From: Mesodorylaimus sp. YZB2_4
Taxonomy: Eukaryota; Nematoda; Enoplea; Dorylaimida; Dorylaimidae
Reading direction: 5' to 3'
Assembly (NCBI GenBank): GCA_030248295.1
Contig: JASANH010000949.1
Coordinates: forward strand, 42,727-106,726
Length of the DNA: 64,000 nucleotides
Each line of letters begins with the position of its first letter. The first letter of the stretch is position 1. A program made the position numbers and the translations under genes. Of this stretch, positions 33,001-43,083 are shown piece after piece. Under the pieces are notes generated by a model. The model saw only the letters and a program-made list of their open reading frames with translations. It was not told the origin of the DNA and ran no database searches.

Positions 33001-36000
33001 ATTATAAGACCCTCATTGCCTCTAGATGAACATGAGAATCGGGCGGGAGATTCGACTTTTTTCCGCAACTTTGTTCTAACTTGTACTGCACAGAGTTGTG
33101 TTGTTTTTCGTATTATGGATGGACTGTCTCTGGTAACTGCTATAAATCAGGATGTCATGTCATACTTTATCCATAGCTGAGCACTATAGAACGCATTTTT
33201 TCGACAGTCATTGTTTACCAAGGCGGGAGTCGAGCCCTCCCCTGCAAGTGCGTGCCCAGTGTGAGAGGCAGACGCAGAGGCAGACCGCTGGTCCACAGAA
33301 CACGGGGCAAGGGTCTGATACGAACATGGAAATATAGTAAATATCTTACCAGTATAGAGCATGGAAGAGCTACGTTCAACATTTTCATCAACGTAAGATA
33401 TACTCGTCGTTCCATGCGTGACCGTGCCGATAGATGCCAGCATACCCGCCACACATGATATATACCATGCAATATCGCTGTTTCTACTCGATGTTTCGCC
33501 AATCATGCATTCGACGTCCTGTTGGACTTGGCCACCTGCTCGCACATTGTATTTAAGCCAGAAGCTATAAAAAGTGGCCGAGAAATTCACCTGGTTTACA
33601 CATCGAATCGACGCTGGAAGCATTGATCATGGGGTTATTGTTGACTGACATAACTTCGGTGCGGGGCGAGGCGTATCGATTCGTTAATCCCACCATGTAC
33701 GCAGTACTAAGGAAGAATGAGGCGGCTACAATCCATCTAACTTTGTTTCCTGAAAATGGAATGTTAGCGGTCAAATGCTTCATATTTAAGACAGACTTTC
33801 TGTAAGAATCGACTATTTGCTGGACAACCTAAAAAATAAAATTGCGATTTTTGGTGTTGAATCGATGGGGTATACCGTGTAGGTGTGCTCATTGCTATTC
33901 TTTCCGCCTGGAGCCCGCCCGTTGACTTTATATTGGGATTAGAGTGATTTTGTAAAACATGAAAATTTTTGTAAAAAGTAGGATGGGCGATATCGCCCAT
34001 ATCTGGTCAATCATTAAGCTGACTAACATTTCCTTAGCTACGCTGATAGAGAATTGAACGTAGAATCCGAATCTGGCTTTAAAATTTGTCTATCTCGAAA
34101 AGTGTTTGTGCGCTATCTAACATTTTCGCGCGAAACTCAAATTTTCGACATCTGGGTCACTTTACACTGAGCCCCGCCAAGCGAGTGCAAAGAAGAGGTC
34201 ACCTCTATATCTCTCATATATCGTACAGAATTCAATGGGCTTTCGAACGAGACCAGTCGCGCCTTTTTTTATAATGACAAAGGTGTGCTAGGGTTTCTCA
34301 AAGTTCCCCGATGACCTAGATTTTTGAGCAAAAATAGCTATTTCCCTTCTCCCTCCAAAATTGTCGAATGAGACACGTCTTTTTTCACGCCAGTCTAGTG
34401 CAGAATTCAAAGACGAGTCGAATGAGCGTACACAGAGCTTTGTAGTTTGCCGGGATCGTGAAATACACAAGAAAAAAGGACTTGGACTTGGACGAGGGCT
34501 TGGTACAAATAAGCTTTTCCTCATTCCTAGCAGTCACATGACAGTTTTGTTTAGCGCATACCTCACATTTTTATGTTGGCCCTCTCCTAATCACAGACTC
34601 TATAGACTTATCAATGCGCTATTCAAATGTAGATTCATCGACACCTTGATCAAAAATATCTGCACAGCGACTCGACGACGTTCTGAACGTTTTGCTCAAA
34701 CATGCGCTCCAGAAAGTCGTCAGAACCAATGTTATTGTCGTAACTTGGGTCCATATTATCGTCATTGGCTGCCGCCTGACTGTCAGATGCCATTGCTTCT
34801 TCACGGCTTAGTGCAAGCCTGGTCCAAAAGCTTTGAGTCTGTGCAGCTGTCTGCCAGTCCTCTTTAGAAGGGAAACAGTGGGCTGTTTCTCAGGAGCTTG
34901 GCGACGTCTTTGGGCTCATTTCCTTGCGCCTGTAATGCCTTCGTTGAACTTCTCCAACAGATACTGTTTCTGGGCTTCAGTAAAGCGCTTCACTTGTTTC
35001 CTATCTTTCAGAGCTCAGCCTAGCTCTAATGGATGAATAGCATCCATGGTTGAATCCTCTGCTCGCTGGCTTTTTAGCGCTATGAATACACTGGATGCAC
35101 TGGAAAATAGCTGGGCTCTTTCGACATTGCTTACACAGCTCTTAATGCTGTAGTCCCTCAAATGCTGCCGCTCTGCTTGCTTTGTGTGTTTCCCAATGCT
35201 CACGTGCTTCCACCAATCGTGACCACGTGCTTTCTAGTGATTCTGAAGTTCGAGCTTATTATTCAGCCAAGCAACTTGAGTGATAGCCCGCAGCTTGCCC
35301 TAAATGGGAAGCGCAGTTGTGCGGTTACATATAATTGCAGGTTAAGTGAATGGACTATGTTGGAAGCACATTATGCGAGGCAACAACTACAAAGACACCC
35401 CCCCTTTGAAACACTCACCTTTATCACTGAAGTATGAGGCAATTAACATTGCGAATAATGTGGCTACGGTTCCAGGAATCTAAACGTGTTGCTATACTGC
35501 AGCTATAGCTATGCTATGTTGCTATACTGTTGCATTATTGATATTCGCACATATATTACGTATTTTACTTACAGTAGCAGAAGCCATTTTAGAGGAGGTC
35601 AGATGGAAACGTCGTTCAATAGTTTGGGTCATCACTGCTCCAAGGTTGACAGATGTCATCAGCAGCAACAAACTTGACAGTGTAACCAGCCAGAAGGGGG
35701 TGTTCAGGAATTGCAAGCAGTCGGGTCGAAATCTAAAACATGGTCAATCATAAAATAAATCCGACTATACCCGTATTAGAAAATGAGTCGATAGTCTTCC
35801 TGGGTTTGCTCCACCGCTAGTGAGCAACGGATGCTTTTGTTGTCCGTATATAACAGAAAGGGGATTCCAGTTTCCTACCTTCCCCAACCATATCTTGAAT
35901 AGAAATCTGCTTTTCTGGCAGTTTCCTCCGACATTTCATTATCGCTATCACTTTCGTTTATGCTCCCGTCATCCTGATGATCAGTTAATAGAGCCACTCG

Positions 36001-36033
36001 ATCGTCATCATTATCGATCACTTCTTCGCCCAT
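30082..36033 (-). CDS. OATP/SLCO-type organic anion transporter, copy 4
   Basis: The most compact complete copy: 35879-36033, 35573-35732, 35419-35479, 33591-33749, 33350-33535, 32451-32553, 32270-32394, 32074-32213, 31876-32020, 31398-31599, 31215-31341, 30975-31165, 30856-30920, 30611-30745, 30082-30257. Exon lengths equal those of copies 2 and 3 throughout, giving 709 residues from the ATG at 36,033 (MGEEVIDNDDDR) to the TGA at 30,082. The OATP signature region reads DANWIGAWWFA. The Kazal exon has all its cysteines (CSKGIYDPYC, DGVTYYSPC). Exon 8, in the cytosolic loop after helix 6, is identical in protein sequence to copy 3 and very different from copy 2. Exons 10 and 11 are the ones that differ from copies 2 and 3. 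Expected location is the plasma membrane; substrate unknown. Confidence 0.93.
33150..33310 (-). repeat. tRNA-derived SINE in intron 5 of copy 4
   Basis: Tail GATGTCATGTCATACTTTAT, then GAGCACTATAGAACGCA, then a head whose complement contains GGGCTCGACTCCCGCC. It has the same orientation and intron as the SINE at 24,070-24,262, just 3' of exon 5, and there is none at this place in copy 2. Confidence 0.7.
34650..35205 (-). pseudogene. Degenerate zinc-finger-associated ORF in intron 3 of copy 4
   Basis: On the minus strand, pieces of one protein can be read in changing frames: GKHTKQAERQHLRDYSIKS, then QVKRFTEAQKQYLLEKFNEG, then NEPKDVAKLLRN, then SKEDWQTAAQTQSFWTRLAL and NDDNMDPSYDNN, ending at a stop at 34,650. 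The order (a GKH segment, then FT-EQK-L-EKF, then LTAQQI-SFWSRL-like) resembles C2H2-finger proteins that are widespread in invertebrate genomes and often tied to transposons; that resemblance is from memory. Several frameshifts and a stop after EKFNEGITGARK show it is dead. Matching introns of copies 2 and 3 lack it. Confidence 0.5.
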
Positions 36034-36380
36034 TGTCAAACACTGGTAATATTACAGCTTCCCTCCTTCCCAATCAATATCGGGAAAATACAGGTCGAGT
36101 TAAGTACAGGAAACACTTTGGATGTTCGATACAACCTCCAGAACAAACTGACTGGCCCCTGTGAGGTTGAGAATAAACGCCCGACGCACGGGAAAGAAGA
36201 GCAGGTTTCTTAGTCGAGACGAAATATAGTCCATATTCAGAGTACATTCACATCCTGGAACTTGACTATGTAATTCACTCCGCCGAAGAAGGCCTTGTTT
36301 TACTGGCAGACGTCGTATACAATGATGCTGAATACCTTTTTCGCAAGCACCTACCTGCCGTTTAATAGAATCTGTTTTTT
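36034..36380 (-). promoter_or_regulatory. Conserved upstream region of transporter copy 4
   Basis: Shares a long stretch with 28,463-28,760, including GGTAATATTACAGCTTCCCT beside the ATG, AAACACTTTGGATGTTCGAT and CAGAACAAACTGACTGGCCC. Candidate promoter and leader. Confidence 0.4.
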
Positions 36381-36419
36381 TCACTGTAGAATTTGAAGTA
36401 AAAGTTTGCACATACAGTA

Positions 36420-37741
36420 TATCCTACTTTGCTGATTTGCAGGTTGATCTGTCACTTGTACCTTATACACATCTGCATCGCTTTTTCCTATATATACAGT
36501 GTTATGTACCTCCTGCTGCTACAACAGAGACTCATCAGCAGGTTTCGATGCGAGTGGACACTTTTCGAACTAAGCTTTGAGGAATTTTTGGTGATATTAC
36601 TGTTGGTGTCAATGAAAATCGTTATGGATAGTGGCACATTTTTAACGGTCGTCTTATAAATTTCTTAAAATGACGTGATACAGTAATAATGGACATCTAA
36701 TTTTTCTGTGGAAGGGCATAGTTTAACTAATCACGTTTACCGCGCCATTCATCCAGCCAACAAAGTATTATTATTTTCTCTTCTGACGCGTCTTTTCCAT
36801 CTAAGCCATCGAGGTATCTTATTAATATAAAAATGGTGTTAGGACACATCAATCATATTTTTATGAGCTGTGACGGTGAGAAATCGGAAGCAAAAAACAC
36901 CTTTGAGGACATATGCAAAAAGGTCTTCACATAGAAAAATAGAGTGCATTTGTTTTGTGGTTTGCGAAATCTGATCCTCTTATCTCGAATCACATGCTTT
37001 TTTAATCAGGAGGTAAAATCCATTACATAAAATGATTATTCACTTATAACGCCAGTATTCCCATAAAAATCTACAGTACTACTGCAATTCTGACTTGAAA
37101 AGTTCGAATATGGCCGGTACATATCTGCATCCTAAGTTAGCTATACTGGTTCAGTGAGCTTTCGTCTTTCATGATAATTATTTTGTACTTGTTGCTGTTA
37201 CAATAGCCGCTTATAAGCAGCTCCTGATGCTTTATTAAACTTGGGGTTTATTTGATTCTGAATGCCATTATCATTAGTTGTGACAATGACAGTATTTTTG
37301 GCGGTCCTCTCAGAAATCTACAGTGTAAGAATGAAGCTTATTACAGAGAGCCGGGTAAACCAAGTGTTCTGGTCTCTTTTACGCCTGCTGCTTTTACTAG
37401 CCAACGAGATACCTCATGCATGTGACGACAGAGATCCTTTTGCTCAGCATGTGTTGATGAGAAATCAGAAGCTGCGTGAAATTATGCGAAAAAAGTGTGT
37501 GTGTGGGTGTGTTTGTGCATTGTTAGTTTTTCACAAAAAAATGGTGAGTTTTGTGGTGTTCGAAGTCTGATCCTGCTGCCCCGACTTTGCTATGTTTAAT
37601 CAGGCAGTCAAATCCATTACATAAAATGATCAGTCACTGATAACACCAGTGTTCCCATAAGAATCTACTACTGTTATTCTGATTTAGAAAGTACGAATAT
37701 AGCCCAGCATATCCTCATCCTGGCTCACCTATCTTAGCTTA
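36420..37741. repeat. Two tandem copies (about 0.65 kb) of the 3' flank of the peptide gene
   Basis: The segment 36,470-37,140 recurs, diverged, at 37,170-37,740. Shared words are CCATTACATAAAATGAT, AATCTAC(A)GTACTACTGCAATTCTGA versus AATCTACTACTGTTATTCTG, and CATATCCTCATCCTGGCT. The last part of the unit is also present beside pseudogenes B and C. No coding exon was recognised; a 102-codon plus-strand frame at 37,262-37,570 has no recognisable content. Confidence 0.6.
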
Positions 37742-38053
37742 TCATTCGTTTTCACTATCGTCACCAAACTGCCGTTTTCCTAATCTCAACGACGGCCGTA
37801 GAGATTTCTTGGACTGCCTGCCTGAACCAAATAAATCACTTCCACCAACGTTGCTTCCGCCATCATCGGCGACGTCGTCAGTTGCTATCGGACTGTTACG
37901 CCATATGCCAGGGATGAACTTGGTTTTCCAGCTTTGATGCCCATAGAAATTTGAAATTCGGCCACCGTCGATTTGCCCCTCGGCCACGTTGCATGTGGAC
38001 ATGAGAAACACGACGGAGAGAACAGCGAGGAGAGCGCGTTTTGTGCAGTGCAT
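37742..38053 (-). CDS. Secreted neuropeptide-type precursor with one SLRPSLRL-amide
   Basis: A 103-residue precursor. The start chosen is the ATG at 38,053, because the sequence just upstream (CCATTCCAG) is a good 3' splice site and the frame from this ATG opens with a signal peptide, MHCTKRALLAVLSVVFLMST. The frame also extends 22 codons upstream to an ATG at 38,119. Residues 84-91, SLRPSLRL, follow a Lys-Lys site (82-83) and precede Gly-Lys-Arg (92-94), the classic site for cleavage and C-terminal amidation. An acidic tail QFGDDSENE ends the protein. The PSLRL core recalls arthropod short neuropeptide F, which normally ends PSLRLRF-amide, but the final RF is missing. An sNPF-like peptide or a distinct family are both possible. 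It would act as a secreted ligand for a receptor. Three decayed copies of this gene lie beside transporter copies 2-4. Confidence 0.8.
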   Translation of the reverse strand: MHCTKRALLAVLSVVFLMSTCNVAEGQIDGGRISNFYGHQSWKTKFIPGIWRNSPIATDDVADDGGSNVGGSDLFGSGRQSKKSLRPSLRLGKRQFGDDSENE

Positions 38054-38066
38054 GATGATGGCGATT

Positions 38067-41000
38067 GCTGGAATGGAAAATGGGTTTAGGTGGAAGCCCT
38101 GTGACCTAACGGACCACATCCGTACATGTGGCCTCTCACGCGCCAGCGATAACTACGTGGATGGACCTCATTTTCCTACGTAGAGCCACTAGAATGTGGA
38201 GCCTGCAGGATCCCGGTCTTCGCACTTTTCACCGCTACACGGATGTAAATCTTAAAAAAGACTAAAAACAGCTAGATTCATGGCCATATAAGAAACAACC
38301 GTATCAATTTTCGATTCTTGTAAATTAGTAAACGGAGCTCTCCGCTGACAAAGGATTGTGCGAAGAAGAACAGATAAAATCAGGTTCCATCTGCTCAAGA
38401 CTAACTAACGAGGGTATGCTCGGAACGTGAAATCGAAAGGTGACTGGGAATAACCATTGATTGACACCTTTCACGTAGGTGGGCATTTTCTGAGATTGAG
38501 AATCGCAGACACGTAAAAGGAGTGTGGTGTGGAGATTGTAGAACTGGGTGTTGCAGTCGGGTGTTTCACCACCTACGAACTTGGGATCTCACTTATCAGA
38601 AGAGGCTGCGTGGGTATGCCACTAGAGTAGGGCTTGAACAACTTTGCATCTGAAAAGAGCTACAAGAAGTAAAACACCTGGTCAGATTAGTGTGTGTCCT
38701 TTACAAAAATCAATGATAAAACAGGTTTTGTTCCCAAAAAATCTTGTAATCGATGATACTGTCTGTCACTCTAACACTTCGAATTCCAATAGTAAATTGG
38801 AAAGGGCACAGAATGGAAGGACGACATGAACTCTCTTAGAGATCCTCAGTCTTAGAAAATTACACATGAACCGCGCTCTTTTTGAAAAACCCGTTATCAA
38901 GCACAAGTCTTCACACAGGCTGGAACTTTTCTGAGATCAGAGGATCTTCGATCAGAAAAAAGCTTTATCAAAAACACAGAACTTCCAAATCATATCTCGC
39001 AATCACAGATCATCAGGCTATTAGTTCTCACCACACCGCTGTCCTCTCTCTTACAAAAGAAAAGATCAGCAAATATCTTTTCTGAAAGATCACCTCACAG
39101 GCTAAGTATCACACTTAGAACATGCCCACGTAAACCGACCGAGTGAAGGAATATCATCCAATTAGGAATCTACTTGTCCTCACCTACTCTCCTTTTGAGC
39201 CTGCCACATTCCCATTGGTCGACCAGTCATCCGGCTAGCCGACAGAAATGGCATTACTGAAGCCGTTTGAGAATAAAAACGTCTTCCCGCTTTTTCACCA
39301 TTCATCATGCATTTACTCTAAATTTTTTAGCAACTTGGCTTTTGTGCAAAAATCCTATTCCCAAGTCGAAATCTCATTTTACTAACGAAAAAAGAGATTT
39401 CCTAACCGTCTTGCACGAAAAATCGCAAAGAGTAGCTGACAAACCTTCTGGACCGCATCACTCACAATCAGGCTCCTTTCAGAATAACTTAAGAGAGAGG
39501 GGTACGTGCATGCCTCTCAGCACATTCCACTCACCCACCAACCCATTACACATTTTAACTGGCATTGGCCAAGGGCGGGAATACCAAATGGAGTGATGGG
39601 TGGGTGGGAAGAAAAGGCACTTCTAATCAACCCTTTAAACAATTTTATAGCTTTTGGCCATGCCAGCTTTCGCAAATTAGCATGCACGTTTCCGAGTAAT
39701 CTTCAATTTCTCTTCTAATCTTCTTCAATGCTGTACCCTCTCCAACTCTTGATGGGCCATTTTGCAACTCTCAAGAATAATATTTATCTTTCCTTCCACT
39801 TCGGCGGTCATTGGACAACGAACGAGCTAGACACAATGGCCTCACTTCGCTACCTCAATGCAGCAATGTGCCCAAATTGCTTTATGTTAGCGGCCTACGA
39901 TGGCCAGCGGGGTGTACGGTGCAATAATTTTGTCCCTAAGCAGGGGTAATGTTGATTACGCACTCATTTTCCTACTCGGCGTAAATATAACCTTTCATGG
40001 GCCGAGGGGCAGAGTCGGTCGTGTGGGCCGCCCATAACGTTTGCACTATTCGAGGAGGAAACGGCGAGGTGGGCAATTTTTATTGACGACTACAAATGAC
40101 GTGAGAAATCGAAGTCTTTAGCGGATCTTATAGCATATTAAAATGGCGAATGAACGATGGGAGACGAAGGAGCAAAGGGCCAAGAGTTTGAGGAAAATAA
40201 GAGTTTTGAGACTTAGGAATCGTGTTTCAGCAACATAGGGCAATTCAAGTAAAGGAAGTGTAAAAGCTGGAAGAAACGCTTTTGTGGCGTATAATAGCCC
40301 ATTATAATTTACTAAATTGGCCTGGTAAAATTATAAGGTGTAGGAAGTAAGTTCCTGAACACCCAAAAAGGCTACTTGAAAAATACCCTGACTTTTGAGA
40401 GGATTACTTCCTGGTACCGACAGAAGAGCGAGCGGCAGAAGCGCGACACTACATGCGAGTCATACAAATAGTGATTAGGAGAGTCGTGCGTAGTGGCTAC
40501 AGGATGCTGCTGTATTCTGTCCCAGCATGGTAGGGAATGTAAAGTGAAAGTGGTCGAAAAATCAATGCAGGGACACTCTGCAGTAATATATCTGTAAGCT
40601 CTGTGTGAAGTTCTCTGTAAGCTTCTAAATGGCTGATTTTTACTCGGTCATGCCGAATCCTGTACTGCAGCTCACCCCAATGGCCAATATCTCGTCAGCG
40701 GCACGAGCAGGCTACAGAATTTTTATCATGGGCCTTGAAGTCAGCTTGATTTTTTTGCACCTCTGTTAGCTTTTATTGTCGGTTTTAGATTCTCATGCTC
40801 ATAGTTTACTCGTGCCTAAACGCGAATGCGCTCTCTGGAGGTAGGAGACACGATCACTAAACCAATACAGACAAAACTCACCGAACTTCAGTGCAGACAC
40901 GGCATGTTTAAAACGAGTTAGTGACGATAAAGCTGCATGAGATATTTCCATAAAGAAGTAGCTGAGAAAATAAAACTTTGTTTATACGACCCCCCTGATC

Positions 41001-41637
41001 CCCCTGATCCTTCCCCACTCGCATGCTTTGATGCATGCCAGAGCTGAATAAACACCTTTTGATCTTTTGTTGGGCCCTCATTTGTCTTTCTGCGCACCAT
41101 AATTTGTCCCGCCCTGTGCATTTGTCGAAATATCGAATTATTCCTTGTTATGAGCAACTATTTTATTGCCACTGAAAAATGTTTCATTAGTGCACTTTGT
41201 AACTTGGAGTTTTAACTTCAGAGTTTGCGGGTAGTTCAACTTTCGAATAAGACACTTTGAAATAAAAATGAGGAACACGCTAGGTAACAATTACGTTGAT
41301 TGGAAGAAGGAGATAAAATGCACGTTATTAAAACGCCAACTTATTGCCGGACACCCCTTGCGAATATGTCTCAATCTCTCTATGCATAAAATATGACATG
41401 ATGACATGACATCCCAAATTGGCAATTTTGTGAGCTAACCATCATGTTGATGGTACCGACGAATAGGCGGATCTAATTTCTCAGTCTCACGAGGGAACCT
41501 ATCTGATTGTGAGAGTATGTGTCTGCGTGCCATGAGAGCCATCTGGTGGAAAGAAGGGATAACACCACCAGGTTGTGCCTGGTGACAAATCTTCAAAGGA
41601 GAGAGATGAAATCTGATCGAGGCGGCGCTTCCAAGCC
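38067..41637. other. Long spacer without recognised genes
   Basis: The 5' exon of the peptide gene probably lies in the first part, since a splice acceptor is seen just upstream of its start. Otherwise no splice-compatible coding exons or known repeats were recognised. A short SINE tail (ATGACATGATGACATGACAT) lies at 41,392-41,411. Open frames such as 39,267-39,596 show no recognisable protein. Confidence 0.4.
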
Positions 41638-41763
41638 CCTGGGGCCGGTTTCACAAGGACATGTCCTAGATATTAGGACACCCAAAGTCCTATCCTACAT
41701 CACTGCGATGTTATCGTCCTAACTTCAGGACATGTCCTAGCTGATTGTGAAACCGGCCCCAGG
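41638..41763. mobile_element. Near-palindromic MITE (GGGGCCGGTTTCACAA ends)
   Basis: 126 bp. The ends CCTGGGGCCGGTTTCACAA and TTGTGAAACCGGCCCCAGG are perfect inverted repeats, and each arm also contains the palindrome GGACATGTCC. The whole piece can fold into one hairpin. GGGGCCGGTTTCAC ends are known from Harbinger/ISL2EU-type elements. No direct target repeat was seen. Confidence 0.75.
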
Positions 41764-42189
41764 AGTCGAAACCAGAATAGTTCGTACGTTCAAAGTTTTA
41801 ACCACGCGCAGATGGCCAGGTTTCACCAAGTTACACAAGCAATACAAGTCACAACTTCGCATGTGACAAGCTCACAAGTTACATGTCCACAAGCGACTCG
41901 AGCTTCACCCAAGCGAATGGGCCATTGGCAGCTCCTAGTGTTACAAGACTTGCTGTGGGAGCACTAGCACGACTACGAGCAATTTGACTTCATGAACTTA
42001 AAGCTCTCAGAAAAAGTGAACTCGTAAACTGCTAAGAATTTTCTAGGAGTCAGAACGAAACTCGTAGGACTCAAGGCATTGTTGGTTTTCATCCATTCGA
42101 TTCCTTTCTTATCGTCTTCTGGCAGGTCACTGAGGCAGGTAACCAGAAGCTATCTGCCCTGCGAAAGGAGCTTAACTTATCAAAGCACC

Positions 42190-42370
42190 TTACCCCGTCA
42201 CCTTCCGAAAAATCAATGCGCTGCAGCCTCCTGAGTTGGGGCTCCTTTGCAAGTTCTGCCTCGATCTTTCTCAAGTCGCTCTCTACAAGTCCCCTTTTTA
42301 CAAGGTCTGGAAAAGTCGCGGTGAAAAGCTCGTCTGTCAGATTTGTGACTCCTTCTTGCCCATATTTCTT
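42190..42370 (-). CDS. Possible exon of an unknown gene, abutting a transposon end
   Basis: On the minus strand an open stretch reads KKYGQEGVTNLTDELFTATF, continues through SDLRKIEAELAKEP and QRIDFSEGDG, and ends at a good 5' splice site (GACGGGGTAAGG). Composition and splice site look coding. Upstream the frame runs straight into the terminal repeat of the composite element at 42,375, so the exon appears cut by the insertion. No family was recognised. It could be a live exon with its true upstream edge hidden, or a remnant. Confidence 0.35.
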
Positions 42371-42460
42371 CATGCAGGGTTGGCAATAAAGGCCGCGGAT
42401 TTTCAACTCAAATAATTCGCGGGTTTTTTAAATTTAAAAGCGATTCTTGACCATCACTTA

Positions 42461-42924
42461 CAAGGCATGTGCACATCGCTAAAAGTTTTTGGAAGCATCC
42501 AGACAAGTGCTGAAACATAGGCCGGGACAAGAAGAAGCTGTTCAAACTTTTAGTTGCACCTGAGCGAGTGGTCATGTGTCTTTCTAATGAAAAATTCTTT
42601 CTGTCTGAACGACACAGACCAGACACAGACCGACTTTTCATACAGCCGAGAAATCGATCTGCAGTCCACGTTTCTCTTTTTCTGTCTGCTCTTGCACACA
42701 GGTAGACTTGCCCAGAATCCTGGTTCTGACAATCAGGTACACTTAATCAAACAAACAAGTCCCTACAGTATTCAAGTTGTGGTCATTTTTTAATCGCTTG
42801 CCATTCTTGACCACTCGCTCAGGTGCAACTAAAACTTTGAAAAACAGCTTCTTCTTGTCCCGGCCTATGTTTTAGCACTTGTCTGGATGCTTCCAAAAAC
42901 TTTTAGCGATGTGCACATGCCTTG
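42461..42924. mobile_element. MITE with about 115-bp inverted ends and TTA target repeat
   Basis: The ends CAAGGCATGTGCACATCGCT and the inverted AGCGATGTGCACATGCCTTG extend for about 115 bp each, through GGGACAAGAAGAAGCTGTTC and GCACCTGAGCGAGTGGTC. TTA precedes and follows the element. A 3-bp TTA target repeat fits PIF/Harbinger. It interrupts the left end of the 42,375-47,287 element; the uninterrupted right end serves as the empty site. Confidence 0.75.
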
Positions 42925-43083
42925 TTAGTACGCAGGGCGGGATTTTGTTTTTTGACAAAATTTTAAAAAATTTCATTGTCAAAAATTTTTAAATATTGCG
43001 CGCTCATTGACTTAAAACCTACATCAATGTGGATTTTGTCTGCTAAACCGCGCGAACAGCTTATTATATCCCAGTATGAGTGG

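Noticed and set aside
34361-34867. 168-codon frame on the plus strand
   Set aside because: It overlaps, on the opposite strand, a decayed zinc-finger-type ORF; no recognisable protein content.
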